From CAZTZL01 sp964617625 (GTDB lineage: Bacteria > Zhuqueibacterota > QNDG01 > DSAB01), in the NCBI GenBank assembly GCA_964617625.1, contig CAZTZL010000048.1:1-22052 (forward strand): a stretch of 22,052 nucleotides of DNA, read 5' to 3'. Below the pieces are notes generated by a model. The model saw only the letters and a list, made by a program, of their open reading frames with translations, searched no databases and was not told the origin of the DNA. The translations under genes and the position numbers were made by a program. Positions 1 through 7,577 of this stretch are shown here, in pieces (within the stretch, counting starts at the first letter, position 1; the number at the start of each line of letters is the position of its first letter).

Positions 1-25
1 AAAACGAAAATTTGGAGGAATAAAG

Positions 26-1180
26 ATGTCGAATCAATCATTACAGTTGTTCTCAATGGTTCCGTTGATGCGCGCTGCGGAAAAATCCTCTCTCGCAGGC
101 AAACACGCGGCCATTGGCGCGTTCAATGTCAATTTTTATACGCAGGCAGCCGGCATACTGGAAGGCCTTCGCCGTGCCGACAGCCCCGGAATCATTCAGG
201 CCAGCCGGGGCGCGAATAAGTTCCAGGGCGGACCGGACAAGATTCAGGCCATGATACTGCAGGCCATGAAAGACGCCAACCATACCTTGCCCGTATCCCT
301 GCATCTGGATCACGGCAATGAAGAGCAGGCGCCTATCTGCGTGGATGAAGGATTCAGTTCGGTCATGATCGATGCCTCGACACTGGACCTGCCCGAAAAT
401 ATCGCATTGACAAAAAAGATCGTCGGCTACGCACACCCGAAAGGCGTCAGCGTCGAAGGGGAATACGGAAAATTAGCCGGTGTGGAAGAAGATGTGATTC
501 ATGAATCCACAACCTACGCGGATCCGTTTCTGGTTCCCTATTTCTTCAATGAAACGCAGGCGGACGCTCTGGCTGTCGCATACGGCACCTCCCACGGACC
601 GAACAAAGGAGCAAAAGGCGGGCTGGAAAAGTTAGCCGTCTGGGTAGTGGAAAAAAGCTACAAAGGCATGACCGCGTACAAACAGAATCTGGATCATTTT
701 CTGGTCAGCCACGGATCGTCCACAGTCCCTCAGGAAATCGTCGCGGAAATCAACGCCCAGGGCGGCAACGTACAGGGCGCAGCCGGGATTCCCATGCACA
801 CGCTCCAGGAAGCAGTCAAAGCGGGCATTCGTAAGATTAACATCGATACGGACCTGCGGCTCGGCATCACGGCAACCTTCAGAAAATATTTTAATGACAA
901 TCCGGGTATCGAAAAAACTTCTTCGGATATTTTAGCGCCGATTAAAAAAGCGCTGGATGAAAAACCGGAAGCCATCGACCCCCGCGATTATCTGAAGGTT
1001 ATTGATATAGCACATTTGCGTAATAATCCGGCCGGCACGGTTCTGGAAGAAGTCATGGTGTTGGTTCAGGAACGTGTTGCTGCCCATGTCGAAATGCTGG
1101 TACACAAGTTTGGTTCCGCGGGTCTCGCCGGGCAAGTAGAAAATATTTCTCTTTCTGAAATGGCGAAGAACTATAAATAA
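26..1180 (+). CDS. fba: Class II fructose-bisphosphate aldolase
   Basis: Zinc-dependent aldolase that reversibly splits fructose 1,6-bisphosphate into dihydroxyacetone phosphate and glyceraldehyde 3-phosphate; cytosolic, glycolysis and gluconeogenesis. The 384-residue product shows the class II signature: LHLDHG at residues 92-97 (catalytic Asp95, metal ligand His96), VEGEYG at 143-148, GTSHG at 187-191 and VSHGSS at 227-232 with further zinc-ligand histidines, and INIDTD at 271-276 in the phosphate-binding region. The length fits the longer class II subgroup. The start is ATG 26, with GGAGGA at 14-19 six bases upstream. A HAD phosphatase gene follows after 16 bp, so the two are probably co-transcribed. 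The promoter lies outside the window. A tagatose-bisphosphate aldolase is the main alternative, but the length and motifs favour fructose bisphosphate. Confidence 0.93.
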   Translation: MSNQSLQLFSMVPLMRAAEKSSLAGKHAAIGAFNVNFYTQAAGILEGLRRADSPGIIQASRGANKFQGGPDKIQAMILQAMKDANHTLPVSLHLDHGNEEQAPICVDEGFSSVMIDASTLDLPENIALTKKIVGYAHPKGVSVEGEYGKLAGVEEDVIHESTTYADPFLVPYFFNETQADALAVAYGTSHGPNKGAKGGLEKLAVWVVEKSYKGMTAYKQNLDHFLVSHGSSTVPQEIVAEINAQGGNVQGAAGIPMHTLQEAVKAGIRKINIDTDLRLGITATFRKYFNDNPGIEKTSSDILAPIKKALDEKPEAIDPRDYLKVIDIAHLRNNPAGTVLEEVMVLVQERVAAHVEMLVHKFGSAGLAGQVENISLSEMAKNYK

Positions 1181-1196
1181 TTCTTTCTCGAATAGT

Positions 1197-1901
1197 ATGG
1201 ATGACAATTTTTATCTTTTGCTTTTTGATATAGACGGTACATTGATCCGCTCCGCCGGTGCGGGAAAAAACGCCATGGAACAGGCTCTCGAAGTGGTTTA
1301 TTGTGTGAAGAGCGGCTTGCGGGACATCCAGATGATGGGAAGAACCGATCCGAGCATCGTGGATGAAGTCGTTCTTCAGTACCATCTTGTGGACAGTGAG
1401 GAAAAAAGAGAGCGGTTCCGTAATTTCTATTTCAATCTGCTCGAAGAAGAGATCAAAATCGAGAAACCGGAGAAAAGGATCTGTAACGGTATCGAACCGT
1501 TACTGAAAACACTCCATCAAAGAGAAGACACCGTGCTCGGATTGCTTACGGGCAACTGGCGCCAGAGCGGATTGATTAAACTCAAACATTTCGGAATTGA
1601 CGGATTCTTTGAAATCGGTGCGTTCGCCGATGATTCCCCTCTCCGCAACGAGCTGGTTCCGATCGCTGTGGAACGCGCGGAAAAGCGCAAGGGTCGATCC
1701 ATTTTAAAAGAGAACGTCTTTGTGATCGGGGACACACCGCTCGATATTCAGGGCGCCCGGCCGAGCGGCGTAAAAACAGTTGCCGTGGCTACGGGGATTC
1801 ACACGATGGATCAGCTCGCATCCGAAAAACCGGATTTTCTTTTTGAAGATTTTGGAGATAATGACAAATTTATGGAAATGATATTTGATCATCGTAACTA
1901 A
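1197..1901 (+). CDS. HAD-family hydrolase, phosphoglycolate phosphatase-like
   Basis: Haloacid dehalogenase superfamily phosphatase of 234 residues. Motif I is LLLFDIDGT with nucleophile Asp11 and acid/base Asp13. Motif II is LLTGN with Thr118. A lysine after it (Lys128 or Lys130) fits motif III. Motif IV is GDTPLD with metal-binding Asp179 and Asp183. The stretch between motif I and motif II (about residues 16-100) is a helical cap as in the Gph/PGMB subgroup. Known family members hydrolyse small phosphorylated metabolites such as 2-phosphoglycolate; the substrate cannot be read from sequence. It starts 16 bp after the aldolase stop and has no clear Shine-Dalgarno, so coupling to the upstream gene is likely. 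A strong hairpin terminator follows the stop codon. Confidence 0.85.
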   Translation: MDDNFYLLLFDIDGTLIRSAGAGKNAMEQALEVVYCVKSGLRDIQMMGRTDPSIVDEVVLQYHLVDSEEKRERFRNFYFNLLEEEIKIEKPEKRICNGIEPLLKTLHQREDTVLGLLTGNWRQSGLIKLKHFGIDGFFEIGAFADDSPLRNELVPIAVERAEKRKGRSILKENVFVIGDTPLDIQGARPSGVKTVAVATGIHTMDQLASEKPDFLFEDFGDNDKFMEMIFDHRN

Positions 1902-1918
1902 ACTATCATTGTGAAATT

Positions 1919-1950
1919 AAAAAAGCCGTTGATCTTTCAGCGGCTTTTTT
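1919..1950. terminator. Bidirectional intrinsic terminator
   Basis: Hairpin of GCCGTTGA (1925-1932) and TCAGCGGC (1937-1944) with a TCTT loop and one G-U wobble. It is flanked by six A on the left and six T on the right, so a U-tract follows the stem on either strand. It lies between the converging HAD phosphatase gene (ends 1901) and ferredoxin gene (ends 1968) and can terminate both transcripts. Confidence 0.85.
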
Positions 1951-1967
1951 ATTTATTTCAATATCTT

Positions 1968-2156
1968 TTATTCCTTGTATTTAATTACTTCCACAGGACA
2001 ACCCTCTGCCGCTTCGCGGATACACTCTTCGTTCGCGTCCAGATCGGCTCCCTGAATGACCTGAGCCGAATCGTCCCCCATTTCAAACACTTCCGGACAG
2101 GTGGCTGAACAAACTCCGCATAACGTGCAGCCCTCTTCGATCCAAACTTTTTTCAT
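1968..2156 (-). CDS. Small single-cluster [4Fe-4S] ferredoxin
   Basis: Cytosolic low-potential electron carrier of 62 residues. The cluster motif is C10-x2-C13-x2-C16 with the remote ligand Cys53 in the sequence GCPV. Cys20 (before Pro21) and Cys45 remain free. In single-cluster ferredoxins of the Desulfovibrio gigas type, cysteines in these places form a disulfide, so one 4Fe-4S (or 3Fe-4S) cluster is expected rather than two. The protein is acidic, as expected for a ferredoxin. ATG 2156 is preceded by TAGGAG. It is the last gene of a minus-strand run, 50 bp after the radical SAM gene, which makes it a plausible electron donor for that enzyme (inference). The terminator at 1919-1950 follows. 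Confidence 0.9.
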   Translation of the reverse strand: MKKVWIEEGCTLCGVCSATCPEVFEMGDDSAQVIQGADLDANEECIREAAEGCPVEVIKYKE

Positions 2157-2206
2157 TATCTAACTCCTATAATTAATCCGATGATTCAACTCTAATAGTG
2201 ACGCAG

Positions 2207-3613
2207 TTATCCATTTTTATATTTCCTCAGAATGTCCCAATAGGCACCCCGGTAGCCCTCCCGAATGGCCGTCATTAAAAGTTCATTCGCATTGTAATTG
2301 TAATTTTTAACAGGATCATCCGGGTTGAAAAAGAGGAAACGCTGGTCATTGCCAACCAGACGGTCGATATAATCGGAAATAAAAGGAGCCACTTTGGGTT
2401 CTAAAAAGAAAACCGGCTCTATCGGATTGAAACTCCCTGTCAGGCCGGAAACAACCGTTTCCTTTTTTAATTTTTTCTCAAGTTCCGTTCCGGGATAAAC
2501 ACGAACACCCAGTGCGATTCCGACCTGGTCCACATTGGCCCGCATCATCAATTCGATGGTCCGCGTGACGCTGTCCTTGGTTTCGCCCGGGGCTCCAATG
2601 AGAAGATCGAACATCGTGACAATACCGGCTTCCTTGCAATAGGACGCAGCCCAGACAATATCATCCGGACCGTAGCTGCGCCGCAAACTCTTTAACATAA
2701 CCGGATCACCATGATCCACGCCAAAATTGATGCCGACACAACCCGCTTTCTGCATTAAATCGGCAAGCTCACGCGAAAAGGGTACCGGAGCGCAGTAGGC
2801 GTACCAGCGGACACGGTCCCTGAGATGACTGTCAATAATCGCTTTGCAGACTTCGACCGCATGCCATTCCGGGATGTTAAATTCGCTGTCACAGGTATGG
2901 AAGTAATTGATTCCCTGCCTGAACAAATGATGGATCTCGTCCACAATTTCTTTCGGAGAACGTACCCGTGTCATTTTGCCCTTTGCAATCGGATCGACGC
3001 AGTAAATACAGTTCCGGGAGCATCCCCGCTTGGTTTCGATGCCCGCCTGCCCGCCTGTGTTGAAATACCTCTGATTATCGAGCCAATGACGCTCCATGGG
3101 AGGCAGTGTATCCAGTGACATAAAAAAAGTTGACGTACGGTAAATTTGGCCTTCTTTGCGGTAAATTAAATTGTGAAGATTTTCCCACGGCAGTTTCTTC
3201 CCGATTCGATCTGCCAGCTGGGGAAAGACATATTCTCCCTCTCCCCAGATTCCGACATCCACACCGCAGTACTCGAGAATCGTCTCGGGCATTGCTGAAA
3301 AACCGACGCCTCCGACAACCATAAAAGCGTCCGTTGCCTTTTTAACCTTCCGAACAATTTCAGTAAAATCGTTAATAAATGATTGCCGGCTGGCATAAGC
3401 GCAGTCATCCGTATTCCGCAAAGTAAGTCCGACCATGTCGTAACTTTTCTGATCAAAAAAACGGGTGATGGCATTGTCCACACTCTCTTCCCAGCAAAGA
3501 TCCAGAATATCCACTTCATGATCTTCGTGATGCAATGCTTCGGCAACATATTCCAGTCCGATTGGCGCAATCGGCGGCTGAATTCGATTGGTGTTGATCA
3601 GAGCGATGCGCAT
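2207..3613 (-). CDS. B12-binding-domain radical SAM protein, substrate unknown
   Basis: Radical SAM enzyme with an N-terminal cobalamin-binding-like Rossmann domain (class B layout), 468 residues. Residues 1-140 carry VVGGVGFSAMPE (99-110) and GEGE (124-127), typical of this domain; the base-on cobalamin motif DxHxxG is absent, as is usual in class B proteins. The radical SAM motif C198-x3-C202-x2-C205 follows in KRGCSRNCIYC, with GVDHGD and LIGAPGE further on in the barrel. The C-terminal tail (about 395-468) is family specific and unassigned. Relatives act as methyltransferases, ring-forming enzymes or methylthio-transferase-like enzymes; no substrate can be named here. ATG 3613 has AAGGAT upstream. 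It lies 22 bp after an iron-sulfur flavoprotein gene and 50 bp before a ferredoxin gene, both plausible reductants. Confidence 0.85.
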   Translation of the reverse strand: MRIALINTNRIQPPIAPIGLEYVAEALHHEDHEVDILDLCWEESVDNAITRFFDQKSYDMVGLTLRNTDDCAYASRQSFINDFTEIVRKVKKATDAFMVVGGVGFSAMPETILEYCGVDVGIWGEGEYVFPQLADRIGKKLPWENLHNLIYRKEGQIYRTSTFFMSLDTLPPMERHWLDNQRYFNTGGQAGIETKRGCSRNCIYCVDPIAKGKMTRVRSPKEIVDEIHHLFRQGINYFHTCDSEFNIPEWHAVEVCKAIIDSHLRDRVRWYAYCAPVPFSRELADLMQKAGCVGINFGVDHGDPVMLKSLRRSYGPDDIVWAASYCKEAGIVTMFDLLIGAPGETKDSVTRTIELMMRANVDQVGIALGVRVYPGTELEKKLKKETVVSGLTGSFNPIEPVFFLEPKVAPFISDYIDRLVGNDQRFLFFNPDDPVKNYNYNANELLMTAIREGYRGAYWDILRKYKNG

Positions 3614-3635
3614 TGAATCATCCTTTGTCTGAAAA

Positions 3636-4190
3636 TTACCATGCTAATTGCTTTCCAATTTCAAAAGCTTCATCAAGATATTTTTGGTGCTTGAGTATGT
3701 CTCCAATTTTTGTAACACCGGGTGCAATAATCTTGCCCGCAAATTTTAATTCAAGATATTGAAAACATTTTTCAAAAAAATGTTCCGTCGAAGCGGTAGT
3801 TTCGGGATTCGTTTCCTCAAAAGGAATCGCAATCACCGCGGATTTACCCCTGATTTTTTCACGGTTTTCAGGACAGTTAAAATAGACAAACCGGTCGATA
3901 AAGCCTTTCATCAAAGCCGTGGGAGCGTACCAGTAAACAGGCGTACCAAAAACGAACACATCGTTTTCGATCAATTTCGGAAAGAGCAAATTCATGTCAT
4001 CCTTTTTACTGCATTCTTTCCCCTGCCAGCAGACATGACATCCGTCACACTCTTTAATGGATAGATTCCGTAAAAAGACACATTCTGTGGACAATCCGGC
4101 TTTCTTTGCTCCTTCCAGAATTTTTGAGACAAGCACATGCGTGTTGCCGTTTTTTCGGGGACTCCCTACAATGCCGAGGACTCGTTTCAT
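3636..4190 (-). CDS. Iron-sulfur flavoprotein / NADPH-dependent FMN reductase family
   Basis: Flavodoxin-fold FMN protein of 184 residues. The FMN phosphate loop is GSPRKNGNT near the N-terminus. A compact cysteine cluster, Cys48-x2-Cys51-x2-Cys54-x5-Cys60, lies in the loop that holds the 4Fe-4S cluster of Isf in Methanosarcina. A second FMN-contacting segment, TPVYWYAPTALMKGFIDR, follows. Known Isf proteins are homodimers that take electrons from ferredoxin and reduce oxygen species or unknown acceptors. A GTG codon directly precedes the ATG (4193), and either could initiate; I chose ATG. It heads the gene group that continues with the B12-radical SAM protein (22 bp) and ferredoxin. The 123 bp upstream (4191-4313) separates it from the thioredoxin-like gene and should hold a promoter, but I see no convincing one. 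Confidence 0.83.
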   Translation of the reverse strand: MKRVLGIVGSPRKNGNTHVLVSKILEGAKKAGLSTECVFLRNLSIKECDGCHVCWQGKECSKKDDMNLLFPKLIENDVFVFGTPVYWYAPTALMKGFIDRFVYFNCPENREKIRGKSAVIAIPFEETNPETTASTEHFFEKCFQYLELKFAGKIIAPGVTKIGDILKHQKYLDEAFEIGKQLAW

Positions 4191-4313
4191 CACTCAATTC
4201 TCAAATAAAACTTATTAAGTCATAACTTTAATTTTGATAAAACCGTCAGTGTTTCTCTTTTCGGTAGTATTTCTAGAAATGTCTGAATTTGATTAAGCTG
4301 TCATTGAAAATTT

Positions 4314-4787
4314 TTATTTCACCTGGTGGATGATCAAAACAGAATCCATTTTGGCTAAAAATTCCTGTTCATTCAAATAGCCGACAACGTGCATCAATTT
4401 TTCGCCGTCGGAATTCATAAAGAGGACATTGGGAATACCGCTGCCTCCGTACTTTCGGGCATTGGCTTGATATTGATCGGCAATCTCCGGTTGTTTATCC
4501 ACATCGATCCGAACCGGAACGAATTGACCGGTTTTTCGAATCACTTCCGGCTGAGAGAAAACGGAATCCTCCATCATCCGGCAGTACGGACACCAATCCG
4601 CTGTGAATTCGATCATGAGTGGTTTGTTTTCCTGTTTGGACTTTTGAAATGCGGCGGTTAAATCGTTCTGCCATCGGATCGTTTCATTCGTTTTTGCACT
4701 CTCCTCGGAACCTCTGTTTTTCTGACATTGGCTGAAAACAAAACAAAGGGCAATAACTATCAGACCGATGCGTATTGAGCGAAACAT
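4314..4787 (-). CDS. Thioredoxin-like protein with N-terminal membrane or lipoprotein signal
   Basis: Thiol-disulfide oxidoreductase of 157 residues. Residues 1-20 form a basic-then-hydrophobic signal (SIRIGLIVIALCFVF). It ends in FSQC, where Cys21 could be a lipidated cysteine, although Gln just before it is unusual for a lipobox. The active site is FTADWCPYC with Cys66 and Cys69, and the cis-proline is Pro119 in SGIPN. The segment after the active site resembles the DsbD C-terminal / thioredoxin_7 type more than classical TrxA. ATG 4787 has AAGGAGG seven bases upstream, which decides the start. It follows the NIL-ferredoxin gene by 49 bp and is probably the end of the nifS operon. A periplasmic thiol role is likely from the signal; a direct part in homocysteine synthesis is unproven. 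Confidence 0.82.
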   Translation of the reverse strand: MFRSIRIGLIVIALCFVFSQCQKNRGSEESAKTNETIRWQNDLTAAFQKSKQENKPLMIEFTADWCPYCRMMEDSVFSQPEVIRKTGQFVPVRIDVDKQPEIADQYQANARKYGGSGIPNVLFMNSDGEKLMHVVGYLNEQEFLAKMDSVLIIHQVK

Positions 4788-4836
4788 CAAAACCTCCTTC
4801 AGGACAGCAATTCCGGTTTCTTTTTCGTGGCGGCAG

Positions 4837-5244
4837 TTAAAAATGAACCTCCATTGCTCTCGGCGGACAGGCCGGAACACAGAGCTCGCATGCAATGCAC
4901 TTGTCGCTGAGAAATTTAACTTCTCGTGTCGCCGGGTCCAGTACGAGGGCACCCGCCGGACAGATGGTGACGCACACACCGCAATGCGTGCATTTTGATT
5001 CGTTACGGATCACATCCTGGCTCAGCGGCTGGACATGGACTCCCATTTTGGTGAGATACTCCACCCCCTTCTGAAAATCCCGGTCTCTTCCTTTCAATCC
5101 CAGAACGAGAAGTCCTTCTTCCCGGGGGGTCACGGAAGCTTTTAAAATACTGAATTCGAGATTGTATTTTTTAACCAGATTGTAAATAATCGGCTGTTCT
5201 ACCAGACGATGCGGGAATTTTAAAACAATCCGTTTTGAAATCAT
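4837..5244 (-). CDS. NIL-domain 2x[4Fe-4S] ferredoxin of homocysteine synthesis
   Basis: Protein of 135 residues with an N-terminal NIL domain (about 1-75; the small ligand-binding fold also found at the end of MetN methionine transporters) and a C-terminal bacterial-type 2[4Fe-4S] ferredoxin. Cluster one uses Cys85, 88, 91 and Cys126; cluster two uses Cys116, 119, 122 and Cys95 (CxxCxxCxxxCP pattern twice). In methanogens and sulfate reducers this fusion is encoded beside COG1900/DUF39 and is required with it to make homocysteine from aspartate semialdehyde and sulfide. Here it lies 21 bp after the DUF39 gene. ATG 5244 has AAGGAA upstream. It probably delivers electrons to, or handles sulfur for, the DUF39 partner; the exact chemistry is not settled. 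Confidence 0.92.
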   Translation of the reverse strand: MISKRIVLKFPHRLVEQPIIYNLVKKYNLEFSILKASVTPREEGLLVLGLKGRDRDFQKGVEYLTKMGVHVQPLSQDVIRNESKCTHCGVCVTICPAGALVLDPATREVKFLSDKCIACELCVPACPPRAMEVHF

Positions 5245-5265
5245 CTCTTGTTCCTTTCGTCCGAT

Positions 5266-6468
5266 TTATTGAATGGTTTTAATTTTCAATGGCTTGAATT
5301 TCATCCCCGACTCCGGCCCGGGGATCGAGCTGACCGGTTCTGTGAGATAAAACCGTTTTTTCTGAATCCACTCTTTCAGGATCCCTGCAATTTCCATGGC
5401 TCTGGGATAACTGGAAAGAGAAGCAGTCGGCACCTTTTTCCCTTTGATTCTGATTGTCCCGCTTTTCAACTCGGCGTATGAAACTTCCGCCACACTTTCC
5501 GGTTTCATTAACGGATAAGCTTCGCTGTAATCGATCACCGGTGCATAAATCTCTTTGTCCTCGACGGCTGTATATCTTGCCATCTCTTCATCCAGAATCG
5601 GAATGGGCACACCGATTCCCACGGAAAGACTGACTCCATATCCCTGCAAACTCACCCCGACCAGCCATTTCGGTCCCATCTGTTTCAAATCACCAATGAC
5701 TGCCAGTGTCCCAGCGCCGCTGGCAGGAACATTGTTCGGTTTTCTCACCGCTGTGGGATTGTGCTGTGTTCCCGGCCATGCCACATAACCGATGCCGCCT
5801 CCGAGGAAAATACGCGTACCGATACCAATCGTGCGATAAACCGGATCGTTCAATAGAGGAGAGAGCTGGCCTGCGCTGCAGAAATGGGCGTTGCCGAATT
5901 TGGGTTTCAGCATTCCAAAATAGGTATAGATCGTTTTATTCGAGGAGTTGACAGCCACGTTGTAATTTTGATAGGCATTTCTCGGATTAAAGAGAACCGC
6001 TTCATTGACATCTTTGATATTGATCCAACCTTCCAGCTTTTTTCTTGGATAACAATCCGTGCCGTATGCGGTCGCTGATAATTTAATGTCGCGGCCTGCC
6101 ACAAATTCCTGAATGACATGGCCTCCGCCGTACAAAAATCGTCCCGGATGAACCCGGTTCCTTGGATCATCATCGGGAAGACTCGTGCAGCCCAGGAAAA
6201 TATCCGCCGCGGCCAGGCCGCAGTAGGCCGCCACCTCGTTGAGATAAGCCGTGCCGCTCAGTTTGATGCGAGGTTTGGCGTGTCCGATGTTGATGATCAT
6301 ACCGCTCGAACACATCGGCCCGAAAGTACCCGTGGTCACCACATCGACCTCCTGCGCCGCCTTCTTTGTGCCGTTGGTCTTGACATACGTAATCATCTCT
6401 TCTGCAGTCAGCACAACGGCTTTGCCTTTTTTAATCTTCTCGTTAATTTCGGAAACACTTTTCGCCAT
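5266..6468 (-). CDS. DUF39/COG1900 homocysteine biosynthesis protein
   Basis: COG1900 (DUF39, HcyBio) protein of 400 residues without the C-terminal CBS pair found in some archaeal versions. In methanogens and Desulfovibrio this family is genetically required to assemble homocysteine by reductive sulfur insertion into aspartate semialdehyde, bypassing acetyl- or succinyl-homoserine. Family-like segments are TTGTFGPMCSSG (45-56, Cys53), YCGLAAADIFLG (82-93), GCTS (Cys94), TDCYPRK (137-143, Cys139) and FCSAGQ (Cys197). Cys53 and Cys139 are the best candidates for the essential sulfur-carrying pair, judging by position. ATG 6468 has AGGGA upstream. The gene sits 41 bp after mnmA and 21 bp before its NIL-ferredoxin partner, and follows nifS in the same run, so a persulfide supply is available nearby. 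Confidence 0.92.
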   Translation of the reverse strand: MAKSVSEINEKIKKGKAVVLTAEEMITYVKTNGTKKAAQEVDVVTTGTFGPMCSSGMIINIGHAKPRIKLSGTAYLNEVAAYCGLAAADIFLGCTSLPDDDPRNRVHPGRFLYGGGHVIQEFVAGRDIKLSATAYGTDCYPRKKLEGWINIKDVNEAVLFNPRNAYQNYNVAVNSSNKTIYTYFGMLKPKFGNAHFCSAGQLSPLLNDPVYRTIGIGTRIFLGGGIGYVAWPGTQHNPTAVRKPNNVPASGAGTLAVIGDLKQMGPKWLVGVSLQGYGVSLSVGIGVPIPILDEEMARYTAVEDKEIYAPVIDYSEAYPLMKPESVAEVSYAELKSGTIRIKGKKVPTASLSSYPRAMEIAGILKEWIQKKRFYLTEPVSSIPGPESGMKFKPLKIKTIQ

Positions 6469-6509
6469 AAATCAATCCCTCGCTTTCTTGCATAGGAATA
6501 TTTTAATCG

Positions 6510-7577
6510 TCAATCATTTACCCGGTCAATCCACGCCGAACCAATCACACGATCCCGGTGGTAAAATACGGCCAATTGTCCCGGTGTAATCGCCCTTTGG
6601 GATTTCTTGAATTTTACTTCCAATTTTTTATCGGACAACGGAATCACTTCGGCTCGGGCTGCTTCGTGTTTGTAGCGTATCTTCACTTTGGCTCGAAAAG
6701 ATTTTCCCGCTCCTGAAACCGAAATCCAGTGCGGATCGACGGCCTCGAAACAATCGTGATAGAGCGCGTCGTCATCACCGATGGTAACTGTATTGCTGTC
6801 CGGATCAATTTTCGTCACGTAGCGCCTTTCTCCTGTTGCGATTCCCAATCCTTTCCTCTGTCCGATGGTATATCCGATCACACCATTGTGTTCGCCAAGA
6901 ACTTGACCCTCTGTATTCTTGATCGGACCCGAAGAGAATATCGGTCCTTCCTTCTTTTGGATGAAACCGGCCACATCTCCATCCGGGATAAAACAGACTT
7001 CCTGACTCTCTTTTTTCTCGGCTACGGGCAGTCCAAAATGTCGGGCCAGTTTCCGAATCCTTCTTTTCGAATAGCGTCCCACCGGGAAAAGCGCCCGGCT
7101 CAGTGCATCCTGCGAAAGTCTGGCCAGAAAATAGGATTGGTCTTTCCACTTTTCGTTTCCCCGGCATAGGATATATCTCTGGCGGCGCGAATCGTATTTG
7201 ATTTGGGCATAATGGCCCGTGGCCAGGAATTCTGCCCCGAGCGATTTTGCCTTTTCCAAAAGCGCACCGAATTTGATCTTCGGATTACAGACCGCACAGG
7301 GATTCGGTGTCCGTCCTCTTTTATATTCCGATATAAAATAATCGATCACATCCTTTTCAAATGGCTCTTTCAGAGAAACGACATAATGGGGGATATTGAG
7401 AATCCATGCGACTTTCCTCGCGTCGGTCACATCTTTCAAAGAACAGCAGCCGCTTCCCTTTTCCTGGAGTTGCATCGTCAATCCGATGACTTCATATCCC
7501 TTTTCAATGAGCAATGCCGCAGCGACTGAAGAATCCACGCCGCCGCTCATGGCAATCACCACGCGTAATTCAGACAT
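6510..7577 (-). CDS. mnmA: tRNA 2-thiouridylase MnmA
   Basis: Adenylates C2 of wobble uridine-34 in tRNA-Lys, Glu and Gln and inserts sulfur to give 2-thiouridine; cytosolic, ATP dependent. The product is 355 residues, normal for the family. The PP-loop is SGGVDSS at residues 11-17. The catalytic cysteine is Cys94 in NPCAVCNPKIKFG, and the persulfide cysteine is Cys195 in ESQEVCFIPDGD. The central and C-terminal barrel domains are present (GYTIGQRKGLGIATGE; TPGQLAVFY near the end). I chose ATG 7577, which opens at MSELRVV, over an in-frame ATG eight codons earlier; it overlaps the nadA stop by 8 bp. The cysteine desulfurase that family members need as sulfur donor is two genes upstream, a fitting context. 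Confidence 0.97.
   Translation of the reverse strand: MSELRVVIAMSGGVDSSVAAALLIEKGYEVIGLTMQLQEKGSGCCSLKDVTDARKVAWILNIPHYVVSLKEPFEKDVIDYFISEYKRGRTPNPCAVCNPKIKFGALLEKAKSLGAEFLATGHYAQIKYDSRRQRYILCRGNEKWKDQSYFLARLSQDALSRALFPVGRYSKRRIRKLARHFGLPVAEKKESQEVCFIPDGDVAGFIQKKEGPIFSSGPIKNTEGQVLGEHNGVIGYTIGQRKGLGIATGERRYVTKIDPDSNTVTIGDDDALYHDCFEAVDPHWISVSGAGKSFRAKVKIRYKHEAARAEVIPLSDKKLEVKFKKSQRAITPGQLAVFYHRDRVIGSAWIDRVND

Noticed and set aside
1911..2108. Small plus-strand frame running through the terminator and opposite the ferredoxin
   Set aside because: It starts just before the hairpin at 1919-1950 and is antisense to a conserved ferredoxin; no independent support.
4269..4280. 12-bp perfect palindrome ATTTCTAGAAAT upstream of the iron-sulfur flavoprotein gene
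   Set aside because: Short, AT-rich and not placed against any recognisable promoter; it could be an operator but has no supporting context.
4788..4979. Upstream extension of the thioredoxin-like frame into the NIL-ferredoxin gene
   Set aside because: ATG 4787 has a near-perfect AAGGAGG site and is followed by a signal sequence; the extension is antisense-like in composition and overlaps a conserved ferredoxin.
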